From: Paraliobacillus zengyii
GTDB taxonomy: Bacteria; Bacillota; Bacilli; Bacillales; Amphibacillaceae
Length of the DNA stretch: 64,000 nt
Direction: 5' to 3'
Assembly: GCF_003268595.1 (NCBI RefSeq)
Contig: NZ_CP029797.1
Coordinates: 2,625,501 to 2,689,500, forward strand
Below the pieces are notes generated by a model. It ran no database searches. It saw only the letters and a list, made by a program, of their open reading frames with translations, and was not told the DNA's origin. Shown piece after piece: positions 36,370-46,109 of the stretch (within the stretch, counting starts at the first letter, position 1; each line of letters starts with the position of its first letter). The position numbers and the translations under genes are program-made.

Positions 36370-36422
36370 ATCGTTAACCACATAAAATTCAGGTTGACAA
36401 TAGGTTGTGGATCTTTTATGAT
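36370..36422 (+). promoter_or_regulatory. bioY promoter with BirA-like operator
   Basis: ATCGTTAACC (36370-36379) and GGTTGACAAT (36392-36401) form an inverted repeat matching at 8 of 10 positions, like the BirA operator half-sites TTGTTAACC/GGTTAACAA. The spacer is 12 bp. The right half overlaps a strong promoter: TTGACA (36394-36399), 17-bp spacer, TATGAT (36417-36422). Biotin-loaded BirA would block it. Confidence 0.65.
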
Positions 36423-36440
36423 CTGTGCAGGAGGTGTCGT

Positions 36441-37031
36441 ATGAAAAGATTAACTGCACTTGATATTACATATGGTAGTGTTTTTGTTTGTTTAATGGCA
36501 ATTGGCGCAAACATAGCTATTTGGTTCCCCTTTTTAGCAATTCCGATTGGTGGCGTTTCTGTACCATTGTCATTACAAACCTTTTTTGCAATTATGGCTG
36601 GACTCTTATTAGGTAGAAAACTAGCAGTGTTATCGATATGCGCTTATATATTAATTGGTATTGCAGGTGTACCTGTATTTGCAAATATGCATGCTGGATT
36701 ATTTGTTTTATTTGATTATACTGGTGGTTTTATATTATCTTATATTTTTGTAGCTTATGTAACTGGTTGGTTAACGGAAAGACAAAAAACAGTGCGATTA
36801 GGATCATCATTTAAAATTGCACTTATTGGTGTAATTATTAATTATTTAATTGGCGTTCATTACATGTATCTAGCCATGAACACCTGGCTAGGGTTAACCA
36901 TTTCCTATTCGATAACTTGGCTAAGTATGATACCGTTTTTCGTAAAAGATATAGGAATAGCAATTATTGCAGCTTTTCTCATTATTAAAATAATAGATCG
37001 TATACCTAAACCAACTATTCGATCTGCCTAA
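36441..37031 (+). CDS. bioY: Biotin transporter BioY
   Basis: The 196-residue integral membrane protein has about six helices. It matches the BioY family in PFLAIPIGGVSVPLSLQTFFAIMAGLLLG and FDYTGGFILSY. It takes up biotin, alone or with an ECF module that is not encoded here. ATG 36441 follows GGAGGTG. A frame extension to 36405 would start inside the promoter and is rejected. The upstream BirA-like operator supports the substrate. Confidence 0.93.
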   Translation: MKRLTALDITYGSVFVCLMAIGANIAIWFPFLAIPIGGVSVPLSLQTFFAIMAGLLLGRKLAVLSICAYILIGIAGVPVFANMHAGLFVLFDYTGGFILSYIFVAYVTGWLTERQKTVRLGSSFKIALIGVIINYLIGVHYMYLAMNTWLGLTISYSITWLSMIPFFVKDIGIAIIAAFLIIKIIDRIPKPTIRSA

Positions 37032-37170
37032 AAAGCAATGCTTCTTTCTTATACAAAAAAACAGATTGATTCCGTTCAATTAATTGCTGTGCTATAATAA
37101 TAGTTATAAATTTGTTAACAGCTATGAACAAATTTAAACTTAAAGGTACAAATGAAAGGATGAATATCGG

Positions 37171-37644
37171 TTGGCTTTGTTTGAAAATTTCCCATTGTGG
37201 GCAGCCTTAATTTCAATTATCTTCGCACAAGTGGTTAAGATTCCAATTCATTTTATTGCAACAAAAGAATTTAATCCAGGTTTAGCCTTTAGTACTGGTG
37301 GGATGCCGAGTAGTCATTCTGCAGCTGTTGCTGCTGTTACAACTGGAATTGGTATAGAGCACGGTGTGTCTTCCGGTTTGTTTGCTGCAGCTTGTGTTTT
37401 TAGTATTATTATTATGTTTGATGCTACTGGAATAAGAAGACAAGCTGGTGAACAAGCTATTATTTTAAATATGCTCGTCAAAGATTTTAATTATTTTATC
37501 GAAGAAGCTAAGGTCTGGTCAAAAAAAGAAGAATACCAGAAAAAAGAAGAGTTAAAAGAATTACTCGGGCATCAGCCCATTGAAGTTTTCTTTGGTTGTA
37601 TGACAGGTATTATACTTGCACTAATAATTTATCCACTCTTTTAA
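37171..37644 (+). CDS. yuiD: Divergent PAP2-family membrane protein (YuiD, DUF212)
   Basis: This 157-residue membrane protein has the family motifs GGMPSSHSAAVAAV and FDATGIRRQAGEQA, which resemble the acid phosphatase/PAP2 active site. The substrate is unknown. The start is TTG 37171 with AAAGGATG upstream. B. subtilis yuiD lies in the corresponding yui region. A strong terminator follows. Confidence 0.9.
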   Translation: MALFENFPLWAALISIIFAQVVKIPIHFIATKEFNPGLAFSTGGMPSSHSAAVAAVTTGIGIEHGVSSGLFAAACVFSIIIMFDATGIRRQAGEQAIILNMLVKDFNYFIEEAKVWSKKEEYQKKEELKELLGHQPIEVFFGCMTGIILALIIYPLF

Positions 37645-37689
37645 AGTAAAAAGAGGTTACCTAGTATTAAATGTATAAATGTAAGGCTT

Positions 37690-37728
37690 AAAGATAGTTG
37701 GGATAATTATCCCAACTATCTTTTTTTA
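37690..37728. terminator. Strong terminator after yuiD
   Basis: AAAGATAGTTGGGAT pairs perfectly with ATCCCAACTATCTTT around AATT, then further Ts. Confidence 0.9.
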
Positions 37729-37849
37729 TAATTTCGTAAATTTTGCAGAGTGAATTAAGAAATATTCCTTTTTAAGCAAGAAAGCCTCGCATTCAAAATT
37801 GAAGTTGATTTAGTGCTCTTTTCGTATGCATCATTGCATTTTACCTTAC

Positions 37850-38225
37850 GTACTTGAGAGAAACTGCGACGTAACATTCTTTATATAAATTGCAATACAA
37901 CAGAATTCATGCCCCGCTCCTCAAGCGAAATGGGTTCCCTTTCCGCAGGATATGCGTTAAAAGTAATACGTGGTCTACTGATCATAAATTTTAATTGTGC
38001 TTATGACAACAGCTATTCAGGTTATGCTGATTGATTGTAGCGTAGGACAGTCGACTCCTGCGGGAAAAGCAACAGCTGAAAATCCCGCAGGAAGTGCTTT
38101 TTGCTTCCGAGGAAGTTGAAGCGTTGGGTCTGCGATTACTCGACCCATCGAAAAGACTTGCCCGCGGAAAGCGACTGACCGAAGCGAAAATCAACATGGC
38201 GGTTTACGTCACAGTTGATGGTTAT
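37850..38225. repeat. Dispersed palindromic repeat, copy C
   Basis: The left part starts like copy B (CAACAGAATTCATGCCCCGCT, CAAGCGAAATGGGTTCCCTTT). The right unit (about 38047-38183) has arms CAGTCGACTCCTGCGGG and CCCGCGGAAAGCGACTG. An internal hairpin has stem TTGGGTC / GACCCA around TGCGATTACTC, the exact reverse complement of the copy B/D loop GAGTAATCGCA. Nothing coding is apparent between yuiD (37644) and 38401. Confidence 0.75.
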
Positions 38226-38302
38226 ATCGTCGTAAGATTATTTCTGAGAAGTTGAATCATCCAGTTGAGTTAAATAATTAGTTCATTATGAAATTCCGCC
38301 AA

Positions 38303-38348
38303 AAAAGCCTGTATCGTAGATTCTCAAGTAATCATTGATACAGGCTTT
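38303..38348. terminator. Terminator of the 3D-domain protein gene (bidirectional)
   Basis: AAAAGCCTGTATC pairs with GATACAGGCTTT around a 21-base loop. Confidence 0.75.
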
Positions 38349-38400
38349 ATCTATCGATAGCTCGTTTCTCTTACTTGAAAATTCTAGCCACCGATATTCT

Positions 38401-39087
38401 TTAACTCTCTTTTACTTGATCTCTGAAAACTTGTAAAGATTCATTTTCATTTAAACTTTTAAGTGTTTCTTTAGCAAGTACCCCTGTTCCTTTTTCAATC
38501 AAATAAACTTCTACATCTTTCTTACCCCACTTTTGATACACATCTTCAACTGTAGGATAATATAAGTCAATTTTATTTCCCTTGATTGCTCCACCTTTAT
38601 CAGCCACAACACCATATCCATAACCAGGTATATAAAGAATAGATCCTATTGGATAAACTGTTAAATCTGCAGCAATAGTAGAATATAAGTCTCTCGTTAC
38701 TTCGACACCAGAATAAGTTATCCCATATTGTGGATGATCTGAAGTTTTACCAGTCGACTCAACTCCTGCTGTATAACCCGTAGCTATAACGGTTTCGCTT
38801 GGGTATGCCTCAAGATCAATCGTATCTTCTAATTTATCAGGAATTACTACCTGTTCACTAGATATATACGATTGTTTTGGTTGTTTATTATTTAATTCTT
38901 TTTTTGTTAATTCTACTTGTTTAACAGGCTGTTCTGTGATGGTTCGTGTGAGTGAATTATCATCTTCCATTCCCTCTAAAAATTCTTGTGCGGAAACATT
39001 CGTCATTGCTGTTAGCGTTGTGAGACATGCCGCAAAGAAAACAAATGTCATGCCAAATCGTCTTAAACAGGTTTTAAACCAAACCAT
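38401..39087 (-). CDS. yuiC: Secreted 3D-domain protein (YuiC-like cell-wall enzyme)
   Basis: The 228-residue protein has a signal peptide or anchor ([24 protein letters not shown]) and a linker. A C-terminal 3D domain follows at about 115-215 ([41 protein letters not shown]) with the three conserved Asp. It resembles MltA-type double-psi barrels that cleave peptidoglycan; B. subtilis YuiC is a muralytic Sps-like protein. ATG 39087 with AGAGGGTG upstream is preferred over 39123. Confidence 0.85.
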   Translation of the reverse strand: MVWFKTCLRRFGMTFVFFAACLTTLTAMTNVSAQEFLEGMEDDNSLTRTITEQPVKQVELTKKELNNKQPKQSYISSEQVVIPDKLEDTIDLEAYPSETVIATGYTAGVESTGKTSDHPQYGITYSGVEVTRDLYSTIAADLTVYPIGSILYIPGYGYGVVADKGGAIKGNKIDLYYPTVEDVYQKWGKKDVEVYLIEKGTGVLAKETLKSLNENESLQVFRDQVKES

Positions 39088-39170
39088 TTTTATTACACCC
39101 TCTCTGGGTGTCAGCTTTACCAAAATGATTTGATTTTATACATTGTTTCAAAGAAAACCAGTTTATTTAC

Positions 39171-40385
39171 TTAATGAAAGAGTTTAAACTTTCCTTTTTT
39201 GAATAAGAGCGACCAACCACCAATTTGATATAAGACTCGATTATCAATAATCTGCTTTAAAATTATTGCTTCCTTACCAAATATTTTTCTGTTATTCAGT
39301 ATACTTCCGATCGCATCTTTTCTTCCTAAAGAAGCAATTGTTCCGCGGTCCTTAAAATAAAATGAATCTAATTTGGAATCACCTTTTAATAATTTCACTA
39401 AATTACTTGCACAAAGTTTAGCTTCTTGTATTGTCATTTGGGCAGTTGGAGGATATATATCACCGTCCTCAGAAAAAATCAGTGCACAATCACCTATCAC
39501 AAAAACATTATCATAGCCTGGTGCTCTTAAGTCTACATTAACTTTAACACTACCCTTTTCATTTGAAATACCCGATTTCTCCATCAGTTTATTCGCACGA
39601 ACACCTGCTGACCACACAAAGGTGGAAGCTGGTATCTCTTCCACTGCCCCTGCTTTTTCCACAACAATATAATCACGTTTAACCATTTTCACCTTTGTTC
39701 CTAACCGAAATTCAACACCACGCTCTTCTAAATAGTGCATCGCATATTCTCCAAGTTCAGGATCAAATCCTGGCATAACAGTCTGTTCAGCTTCAATTGC
39801 AATGATTTTTACGTTTTCCTGATCTACATCATATGTTTTACATAAAGTAGGTAGTTGATCTGTTAACTCTCCTAAATACTCTACACCTGTAAATCCACCT
39901 CCACCAACAATAATTGTTAATGGATACGTATTTGTTCCAGTGTGTGTGTATGTAGCAAACTGACTTTCTACCTGTTCTCTTAATACTCTAGCTTGATTAG
40001 CAGTTCCCATTGAAAAACTATACTCTTTTAATCCAGGTATTTGGAACGTTTCCATCTCAAATCCTAATGCCACAACAAGATAATCATAGTTCAATTCTGT
40101 CTGCAGTAAATTAATTTTCTTTTGATCTACATCAATATGCATTACAGTATCTTGAATAAATTCAATCTTACGTGGATCAATCAACTGATCAATGGCTATT
40201 TTTGTTCGCTCGTCAGCTAAGGTACCAGCTGCGTTTTCATGTAACCATGTTGTCTGATAATGATAGGCATGTTTATTAATTAATTGAATAACCGCATCAT
40301 CTTTTTTTAACTGCTTTTGTAGTGTTACTGCGGTCATAATTCCTGCGTAACCTGCACCTAATATAACTATTCTCGACTTTCCCAA
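39171..40385 (-). CDS. yumB: NAD(P)/FAD oxidoreductase, type II NADH dehydrogenase-like (YumB)
   Basis: The 404-residue flavoprotein has the FAD-binding VILGAGYAGIMTAV at the N-terminus, the NADH-binding IIVGGGGFTGVEYLGEL and the C-terminal FAD segment NVFVIGDCALI. A membrane-associating end (GGWSLLFKKGKFKLF) is as in Ndh. It would pass electrons from NADH to menaquinone, which fits the men genes in this window. It is divergent from yumC, as in B. subtilis. Confidence 0.9.
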   Translation of the reverse strand: MGKSRIVILGAGYAGIMTAVTLQKQLKKDDAVIQLINKHAYHYQTTWLHENAAGTLADERTKIAIDQLIDPRKIEFIQDTVMHIDVDQKKINLLQTELNYDYLVVALGFEMETFQIPGLKEYSFSMGTANQARVLREQVESQFATYTHTGTNTYPLTIIVGGGGFTGVEYLGELTDQLPTLCKTYDVDQENVKIIAIEAEQTVMPGFDPELGEYAMHYLEERGVEFRLGTKVKMVKRDYIVVEKAGAVEEIPASTFVWSAGVRANKLMEKSGISNEKGSVKVNVDLRAPGYDNVFVIGDCALIFSEDGDIYPPTAQMTIQEAKLCASNLVKLLKGDSKLDSFYFKDRGTIASLGRKDAIGSILNNRKIFGKEAIILKQIIDNRVLYQIGGWSLLFKKGKFKLFH

Positions 40386-40576
40386 TGTGTCACTTCCATC
40401 CTATACATTCCTTGTCACATTTTCGTAATATTTAATCTAAACTCATCTTAGATGGTTTTAGTCGATTTTTCAACCCACCTAATCACTTTATTTAAGAACT
40501 GAGATTTCTATTTTAACAATAAAGTATGTTAAAATATTTATGTCTACATATGTTTTCAATATAGGAGGAATCAGGA

Positions 40577-41566
40577 ATGACTGATCAACACGTTTATGAT
40601 ATTACTATTATTGGTGCGGGACCTACCGGGCTATTTACTGCCTTCTACGGTGGACTTCGACAAGCCAGTGTTAAAATAATTGAGAGCTTACCACATATTG
40701 GCGGGCAACTTAGTGCACTATATCCAGAGAAATATATTTATGATGTGGCTGGTTTTCCTAAAATTGGAGCGCAAGAACTTGTAAATAATTTAAAGGAACA
40801 ACTTGATATGTTTGATCCTTCTATTGTCTTAGATCAAGAGGTACAAGAAGTTGAACGACAAGAGGACGGATCGTTTAAATTAACAACACAGACAGAAATA
40901 CATTATACAAAAACCATTATCATTACAGCAGGAAACGGTGCATTTCAGCCACGCAAATTAGCTTTAAAAGAAGCAGAGGCATATGAAAGTCGTAATCTAC
41001 ACTATTTTGTTGATAACATGATGAAATTCAAAGGAAAACGTGTGGTATTATTTGGTGGTGGAGATTCTGCAGTTGATTGGGCATTGATGTTGGAATCAAT
41101 CGCAGCTGAAGTAACACTTATTCATCGTCGTGATAAGTTTCGCGCACATGAGCATAGTGTTGAAAAATTAATGAATTCAAATGTTCGTATTTTAACTCCT
41201 TATGTACCTGAAGCACTTATTGGAACAGATTTGATCGAACAAGTTAGAGTAAGCGAGGTAAAAGGCGATAATGAAGTTATCATTGATGTCGATGATGTAA
41301 TAGTTAATTACGGGTTTATTTCGTCACTGGGTCCAATCAAGAGTTGGGGAATGGATATTGATAAAAATAGTATTGTTGTTAACCCAAAAATGGAATCAAC
41401 TGTTGAAGGTATTTATGCAGCTGGTGACATTTGTACATATCCAGGAAAAATCAACTTAATAGCAACAGGATTTGGTGAAGGTCCAACCGCCATTAATAAC
41501 GCGAAAGCTTATATAGAACCAGACGCTCGTGTCCAGCCAAAACATTCAACTAGTTTATTTGAATAA
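40577..41566 (+). CDS. yumC: Ferredoxin--NADP+ reductase, thioredoxin-reductase-like (YumC)
   Basis: The 329-residue flavoprotein has FAD motif [21 protein letters not shown] motif [15 protein letters not shown] and [14 protein letters not shown]. It lacks the redox CxxC of thioredoxin reductase, which marks the YumC-type ferredoxin/flavodoxin reductase. AGGAGGAATCAGG precedes the ATG. Confidence 0.94.
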   Translation: MTDQHVYDITIIGAGPTGLFTAFYGGLRQASVKIIESLPHIGGQLSALYPEKYIYDVAGFPKIGAQELVNNLKEQLDMFDPSIVLDQEVQEVERQEDGSFKLTTQTEIHYTKTIIITAGNGAFQPRKLALKEAEAYESRNLHYFVDNMMKFKGKRVVLFGGGDSAVDWALMLESIAAEVTLIHRRDKFRAHEHSVEKLMNSNVRILTPYVPEALIGTDLIEQVRVSEVKGDNEVIIDVDDVIVNYGFISSLGPIKSWGMDIDKNSIVVNPKMESTVEGIYAAGDICTYPGKINLIATGFGEGPTAINNAKAYIEPDARVQPKHSTSLFE

Positions 41567-41570
41567 ATAA

Positions 41571-41595
41571 TGCCACCCATGTGGGTGGTATTTTT
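41571..41595 (+). terminator. Terminator after yumC
   Basis: TGCCACCCA pairs with TGGGTGGTA, followed by five Ts. Confidence 0.8.
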
Positions 41596-41707
41596 AGTTT
41601 GACAATGCTCTAGTTCAATAATAATGCGTGATACAAGGAAATAAATGAATAGTATGCTTCTTCTTGGATAATTTATAAAAAAGAGTTGTATCTAAGGAGG
41701 GCATACA

Positions 41708-42274
41708 GTGCAAGCACAAATTGATAATTTTAATAAAATAAAAACATTGCAAGAAGAAGTAGCAAAACTCCAGCATGAATATTGGATTACCTATAGTAGT
41801 ATTGACACATGGCAATTTTGGTTAATGGTTATGATGCTTATTCTACCATTAATAGTACTACTTATCGCAATTGATAAAACTAAGCTATTCCTTATTTTAT
41901 TCTTTACATTTAATATCCATGTTTGGTTTGCCTATATCGATTCCTTCGGTGTAAGAAGAGCTTTTTGGGAATATCCATATTCTCTAACACCATATTTTCC
42001 GTTTAGTCTGTCACTAGATGGCTCATTAGTTCCTGTCGCATTTATGCTAGTTTATCAGTGGTCGCTTAATAAAATGAAGAACTTTTATCTCTATTCGACT
42101 GGTTTGGCTGCGCTCTTTTCATTTGTCTTTAAACCCTTTTTGGTAAGCATAAACCTTTTTCATCTAAATAATGGTTTTAATTACTTTTATCTATTCCTCC
42201 TCTATTGTTTACTTTTCTTAGTTTCGATAGCTATTACAAACTTCTTTATAAAACTAAAAAAACTGCCTAATTAA
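41708..42274 (+). CDS. CBO0543-like integral membrane protein, function unknown
   Basis: The 188-residue protein has a short N-terminal coiled-coil (FNKIKTLQEEVAKLQHEYW) and then five or six hydrophobic helices. Features such as FWEYPYSLTPYFPFSLSLDGSLVPVAFML recall the CBO0543 family of Firmicute membrane proteins; no function is known to me. The start is GTG 41708 with AAGGAGGGC upstream. Its stop lies inside a bidirectional terminator. Confidence 0.7.
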   Translation: MQAQIDNFNKIKTLQEEVAKLQHEYWITYSSIDTWQFWLMVMMLILPLIVLLIAIDKTKLFLILFFTFNIHVWFAYIDSFGVRRAFWEYPYSLTPYFPFSLSLDGSLVPVAFMLVYQWSLNKMKNFYLYSTGLAALFSFVFKPFLVSINLFHLNNGFNYFYLFLLYCLLFLVSIAITNFFIKLKKLPN

Positions 42275-42316
42275 TAGTGTTAGTAACAATCACTATCGAT
42301 TAGGCAGTACTTTTTG
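42262..42316. terminator. Bidirectional terminator between the membrane protein gene and yutM
   Basis: ACTGCCTAATTAATAGTG pairs with CACTATCGATTAGGCAGT (two mismatches), then ACTTTTTG. Confidence 0.8.
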
Positions 42317-42333
42317 TATTGGACTCGTTCATA

Positions 42334-42693
42334 TTAACAGTCTCCTGGTGTACCTTCTCGGTCTTTGGCTTTAAATGAAGAGCCACAACCACAGGATACA
42401 ATGGCGTTCGGATTATCGATCGTAAATCCGCCACCCATCATGTTTTGCTTGAAGTCAATTGTTGTACCTTCAATTACAGCTATGTCCTGTTTAAAAATAG
42501 TTAATGGTATACCGTTAACTTCTTCTGTTGTATCTAAATCTTTATTAATATCATAATCAAAACCTAGAGAATAAGAAAGACCACTACATCCCCCACCTTT
42601 AACTCCAAAACGAAGGCGAACCGTTTCCTGGTCCTCTTCTTTTAACATCTCTTCTATTTGTAAACGAGCATTATCTGTAATGTTTAAGACCAT
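42334..42693 (-). CDS. yutM: HesB/IscA-family iron-sulfur carrier (YutM)
   Basis: The 119-residue A-type carrier has the three conserved Cys in GGGCSGLSY and SCGCGSSF, which bind Fe or an Fe-S cluster for delivery. ATG 42693 has GAAGGAAGG upstream; 12 extra codons to 42729 are unlikely. It lies close to the NifU-type yutI in the same yut locus, so both probably serve Fe-S maturation. Confidence 0.92.
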   Translation of the reverse strand: MVLNITDNARLQIEEMLKEEDQETVRLRFGVKGGGCSGLSYSLGFDYDINKDLDTTEEVNGIPLTIFKQDIAVIEGTTIDFKQNMMGGGFTIDNPNAIVSCGCGSSFKAKDREGTPGDC

Positions 42694-42771
42694 TTTATTA
42701 CCTTCCTTCTCCATAATCATTATCTTCAAGTATACTAATAAATAGTGATTGATTCAAATATAGTGAATGAT

Positions 42772-43629
42772 TCACCTATTCCAAATAAATACACCTTCAA
42801 TAGTAGTCTCTGCTTTTCCTTTCATCCATACATGGTTATCCAATCCCCAACGAATAAATAAATCACCACCACTTAAGTGGACTGTCACGACTTCGTCTTT
42901 AGTAGCATGACCATTAAGAATTGCAGCAACTGCTGCAGCACATGCACCTGTACCACAAGCTTGTGTAATTCCCGATCCACGTTCCCACACACGAAAGTGC
43001 ATTTCTGTTTGATTTATAATTTCCACAAATTCTACATTAACACCTTCAGGAAAGCGATGATCATGTGTAATAATCGGTCCAAGATCACTTAATGGTGCTT
43101 CCTCAATATCATCTACAAAAAAGACTGCATGTGGATTCCCCATTGATATAGCAGTTAATTGTAAAGGATGATGACTAACTTGAAAATCTTCTAATACAAC
43201 TTGTGCATCGTCCTCACCTATCATTGGGATTCTTTTACGGTTTAAAATAGGCTCACCCATATCAACCGTTACTTCTTCAACTAAATCTTTGGTTCCATGA
43301 ACTTCAGCAGTTACATTGCCTGCTTTTGTTTCTATCTCAAATGTTTTTTGCTTAACTAATTGATTTTCAAAGGCATATTTTGCAACACAGCGAATGCCAT
43401 TTCCACACGTTTTTCCCTCTGAACCATCTTTATTAAAAATACGCATACCAACCGGTGCTTGTTTACTAGGATGAATTAAAATCAAACCATCTGAACCAAT
43501 TCCAATATCCTTATTTGCAACAGTAATTGCCAATTGTGGTAGACTCTTTTCATCAAGTTGTGTATCAAATGTATTAATAAATATATAGCTATTGCCTAAT
43601 CCATGCATTTTCGTAAATGGTATTCTCAT
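42772..43629 (-). CDS. dapF: Diaminopimelate epimerase
   Basis: The 285-residue enzyme converts LL- to meso-diaminopimelate for cell wall and lysine. The two catalytic Cys are in GKTCGNGIRC (Cys75) and QACGTGACAAA. It starts MRIPFTKMHGLGNSYI at ATG 43629, with GGAGG upstream; the frame is open to 43662. Standard length. Confidence 0.95.
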   Translation of the reverse strand: MRIPFTKMHGLGNSYIFINTFDTQLDEKSLPQLAITVANKDIGIGSDGLILIHPSKQAPVGMRIFNKDGSEGKTCGNGIRCVAKYAFENQLVKQKTFEIETKAGNVTAEVHGTKDLVEEVTVDMGEPILNRKRIPMIGEDDAQVVLEDFQVSHHPLQLTAISMGNPHAVFFVDDIEEAPLSDLGPIITHDHRFPEGVNVEFVEIINQTEMHFRVWERGSGITQACGTGACAAAVAAILNGHATKDEVVTVHLSGGDLFIRWGLDNHVWMKGKAETTIEGVFIWNR

Positions 43630-43702
43630 CGTTACCTCCACTGTTGGCTCATCATGCACCAAAGTATTTATATCTTATTATACAAACATATTCAGTGTTA
43701 TG

Positions 43703-44023
43703 CTATGCATGTGCATTAATTCGTTGCTCGATTTGCTGATAAACCACTTTAATCCGTGGATCACCTTCACATACAAACTGATCATCGATAACAATAATAG
43801 GGTAAAATAAATTATCCTTTTGTATCTGATCAATCCAGTTTTGCTCTTTGCTATTATTTGTCTGCTTAAATATATCTACATATACATATTCAAAATCATC
43901 AAAGTTAGGAAATTTTCTAGGTACTGCTGCTTTTATCCAATCAAATGTCTCTTTAGAACTTGGGGCATTTATGCAACTCGAACATATTTTTTCTGCACCA
44001 TATACTGCTATTGTAATTGACAT
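43703..44023 (-). CDS. yuzD: YuzD-like protein (DUF1462), thioredoxin-like
   Basis: The 106-residue protein has GAEKICSSCINAPSSKETFDW with a C-x-x-C (in CSSC), followed by PRKFPNFDDFEYVYVDIF. This is the YuzD/DUF1462 family. The CxxC and fold suggest a redox role, unproven. It lies back to back with yutI (nfuA type), as in B. subtilis. Confidence 0.88.
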   Translation of the reverse strand: MSITIAVYGAEKICSSCINAPSSKETFDWIKAAVPRKFPNFDDFEYVYVDIFKQTNNSKEQNWIDQIQKDNLFYPIIVIDDQFVCEGDPRIKVVYQQIEQRINAHA

Positions 44024-44189
44024 TTCTCTCGCACCTCACTGTAACAAATTTCAATTAAAATTATTAATTCTATTTTACAAAACATTATTAAAAAGGTAAA
44101 ATAGATATAACTAAAAAAGTAAATCTCCAGAATAGATTTTTGATAAAAACATGTTATACTGTTAATGAAAGTAAGAAAGGGGAAGATGG

Positions 44190-44414
44190 ATGATGCAAGA
44201 GCAAGTACAAGAAGTATTAAACAAATTACGTCCATTTTTACTACGTGATGGTGGCGATGTTGAATTAGTAGATGTTGATGAAGGTATTGTACGTCTTCGT
44301 TTAATGGGAGCATGCGGGAATTGCCCAAGTTCAACAATCACATTGAAGGCTGGTATAGAGCGCGCATTAATGGCTGAAGTTCCAGGCGTAGCAGAAATTG
44401 AACAAGTATTTTAA
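44190..44414 (+). CDS. yutI: NifU C-terminal-domain iron-sulfur scaffold (YutI)
   Basis: The 74-residue protein has the Nfu cluster-binding CxxC in [15 protein letters not shown] and [19 protein letters not shown]. It carries Fe-S clusters to target proteins. The start is ATG 44190 or the next codon, both after AAAGGGGAA. IS copy 3 begins 20 bp after the stop, and the IS transposase frame continues into this gene on the other strand. Confidence 0.93.
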   Translation: MMQEQVQEVLNKLRPFLLRDGGDVELVDVDEGIVRLRLMGACGNCPSSTITLKAGIERALMAEVPGVAEIEQVF

Positions 44415-46109
44415 AACTATAGATGATAAAAAAGAGGCTGGGACATAACTAGCCAAAATAACGAAAAAGATTCCGATCATCTTAGGAAGATGGTCGGAAT
44501 CTTTTTTTGTTGGATTATTTTCAGGATTTGTTGCACCATGCGCATGCTTAGCCGTGTACTTTCTCAAGTTCACCGCCATGAATGCAAATCCTAATTCATT
44601 TTCCACTTTCTTCTTGCCTCTTACTGACATACGAGTGAAACGCAAATTAGCCTTCAAAAATCCGAAGACTGGTTCTACATCTATTTTTCGTTTGCCATAG
44701 ATTTTACCGGTTTCTTTTTCTGAAAGCTGCTGTTTTGTGTATGCTTTTTGTTGTTCCCATTTTTCATTATAATAAATTTTTCGATTATTTCCTTCCTTTG
44801 CTTTTGTACAGTGGGAACGCAACGGACAATCCGAACAGTCTTCACATTCATAGACTTTAAAGGATCGGGTGAAGTTATCTTTACCTGTTCGATTAGATAG
44901 ATACTGGAAAGCCACTTTTTTATCATTTGGACAACGGAAAGAATCACTCGCTTCATCATACGCCCAGTTCATTGTGTTAAAAGGGTCTTGCTTATATTTC
45001 TTTGTCTTCTCTTTTCGATACATATTGTATGTAATCAGCGGGATGCGCTCCCGATTAATGCGGACATCTTCATAATTCTGTTCACTTCCATACCCTGCAT
45101 CAGCTACGATATATGTGGGAAGTTCAAAGAAGCTTTCCTCGATTTTATCTAGAAAAGGAGTGAATGTGCGTACATCAGTTGGATTGGGAAATACGTCATA
45201 TGCGAGTGTATATTGTCCTTCGGTCGCAATTTGTACATTGTAACCTGCTTTTAATTGGCCATTCTTCATATAATCGTCTTTCATGCGCATAAAGGTGGCA
45301 TCATGGTCTGTCTTTGAATAACTATTGCGCGCTTCAAATATAAGCCTATCCTTTTCGTATTTTTGTTTGCGTACTACGTAATCTTTAAACTGTTTGCGGT
45401 ATTTTTTTGGTGTTTTCCTTGCAGAGCGAAGCTGCTTCCGTTTGCTGACATCTTTACTTTCTTCGATCTGTTTGTCGTATCCTTCAACGGTCTTCTCTAG
45501 TTTCTCAACTACTTTTTCGAGTTCTTTAGTGGATAGTTCTTCCGTACTTTCGCGTTCTATTTCTGGAATAATTTCGTTTGCCAATAATTCATCGTACAGT
45601 TGATTTGATTTCTCCACCAAATTCGCACTGTATTTTTCAATCGCTTTTCGCCAAACAAACGTAAATTTATTGGCATTTGCTTCTATTTTGGTGCCATCAA
45701 TAAAGATCGCTTCCTGGTCAATCAGCTCTTCTTTCACCAGTTGGCATCGAAATTGTACAAAACATTGGCGTAACAGTTCTTGTACTTCTTCATTGACTCG
45801 AAAACGATTAATCGTTCGATAGCTTGGCTCATAACCTTGCGCTAACCACATCATGCGTACACTATCTTTCAGTAATGATTCAATTTTTCTTCCAGAGAAA
45901 ACAGATTGCGTGTAAGCACATAAAATAACCTTCATCATCATGCGTGGATGATAAGCAGGACAACCTGTTTCATGTAAGAAAACAGAAAATGCTTTATCAG
46001 GTATTTGTTCTACTAAGTCATGGATCGTATAGGCAATATCATTTTTTTGTAATTTCATTTCAAAATCTAACGGCAAAATTACTTGATTCATGTTATAATC
46101 TTTAAACAT
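44367..46109 (-). CDS. IS1182-family transposase, intact (copy 3)
   Basis: The 580-residue protein is the same as copy 1 without its frameshift (A7 run intact) and with only scattered residue differences ([14 protein letters not shown] against [14 protein letters not shown]). It shows the same [25 protein letters not shown] and [13 protein letters not shown] landmarks. The ATG 46109 follows GGAGGTATCCTT. The open frame upstream to 46292 lies across the outer hairpin and is not used. As in the other copies, no stop exists inside the IS; the frame runs 68 bases into flanking DNA, antisense to yutI. Confidence 0.93.
   Translation of the reverse strand: MFKDYNMNQVILPLDFEMKLQKNDIAYTIHDLVEQIPDKAFSVFLHETGCPAYHPRMMMKVILCAYTQSVFSGRKIESLLKDSVRMMWLAQGYEPSYRTINRFRVNEEVQELLRQCFVQFRCQLVKEELIDQEAIFIDGTKIEANANKFTFVWRKAIEKYSANLVEKSNQLYDELLANEIIPEIERESTEELSTKELEKVVEKLEKTVEGYDKQIEESKDVSKRKQLRSARKTPKKYRKQFKDYVVRKQKYEKDRLIFEARNSYSKTDHDATFMRMKDDYMKNGQLKAGYNVQIATEGQYTLAYDVFPNPTDVRTFTPFLDKIEESFFELPTYIVADAGYGSEQNYEDVRINRERIPLITYNMYRKEKTKKYKQDPFNTMNWAYDEASDSFRCPNDKKVAFQYLSNRTGKDNFTRSFKVYECEDCSDCPLRSHCTKAKEGNNRKIYYNEKWEQQKAYTKQQLSEKETGKIYGKRKIDVEPVFGFLKANLRFTRMSVRGKKKVENELGFAFMAVNLRKYTAKHAHGATNPENNPTKKDSDHLPKMIGIFFVILASYVPASFLSSIVLKYLFNFCYAWNFSH

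Noticed and set aside
42877..43092. Small Cys-rich plus-strand frame
   Set aside because: It is the antisense shadow of dapF.
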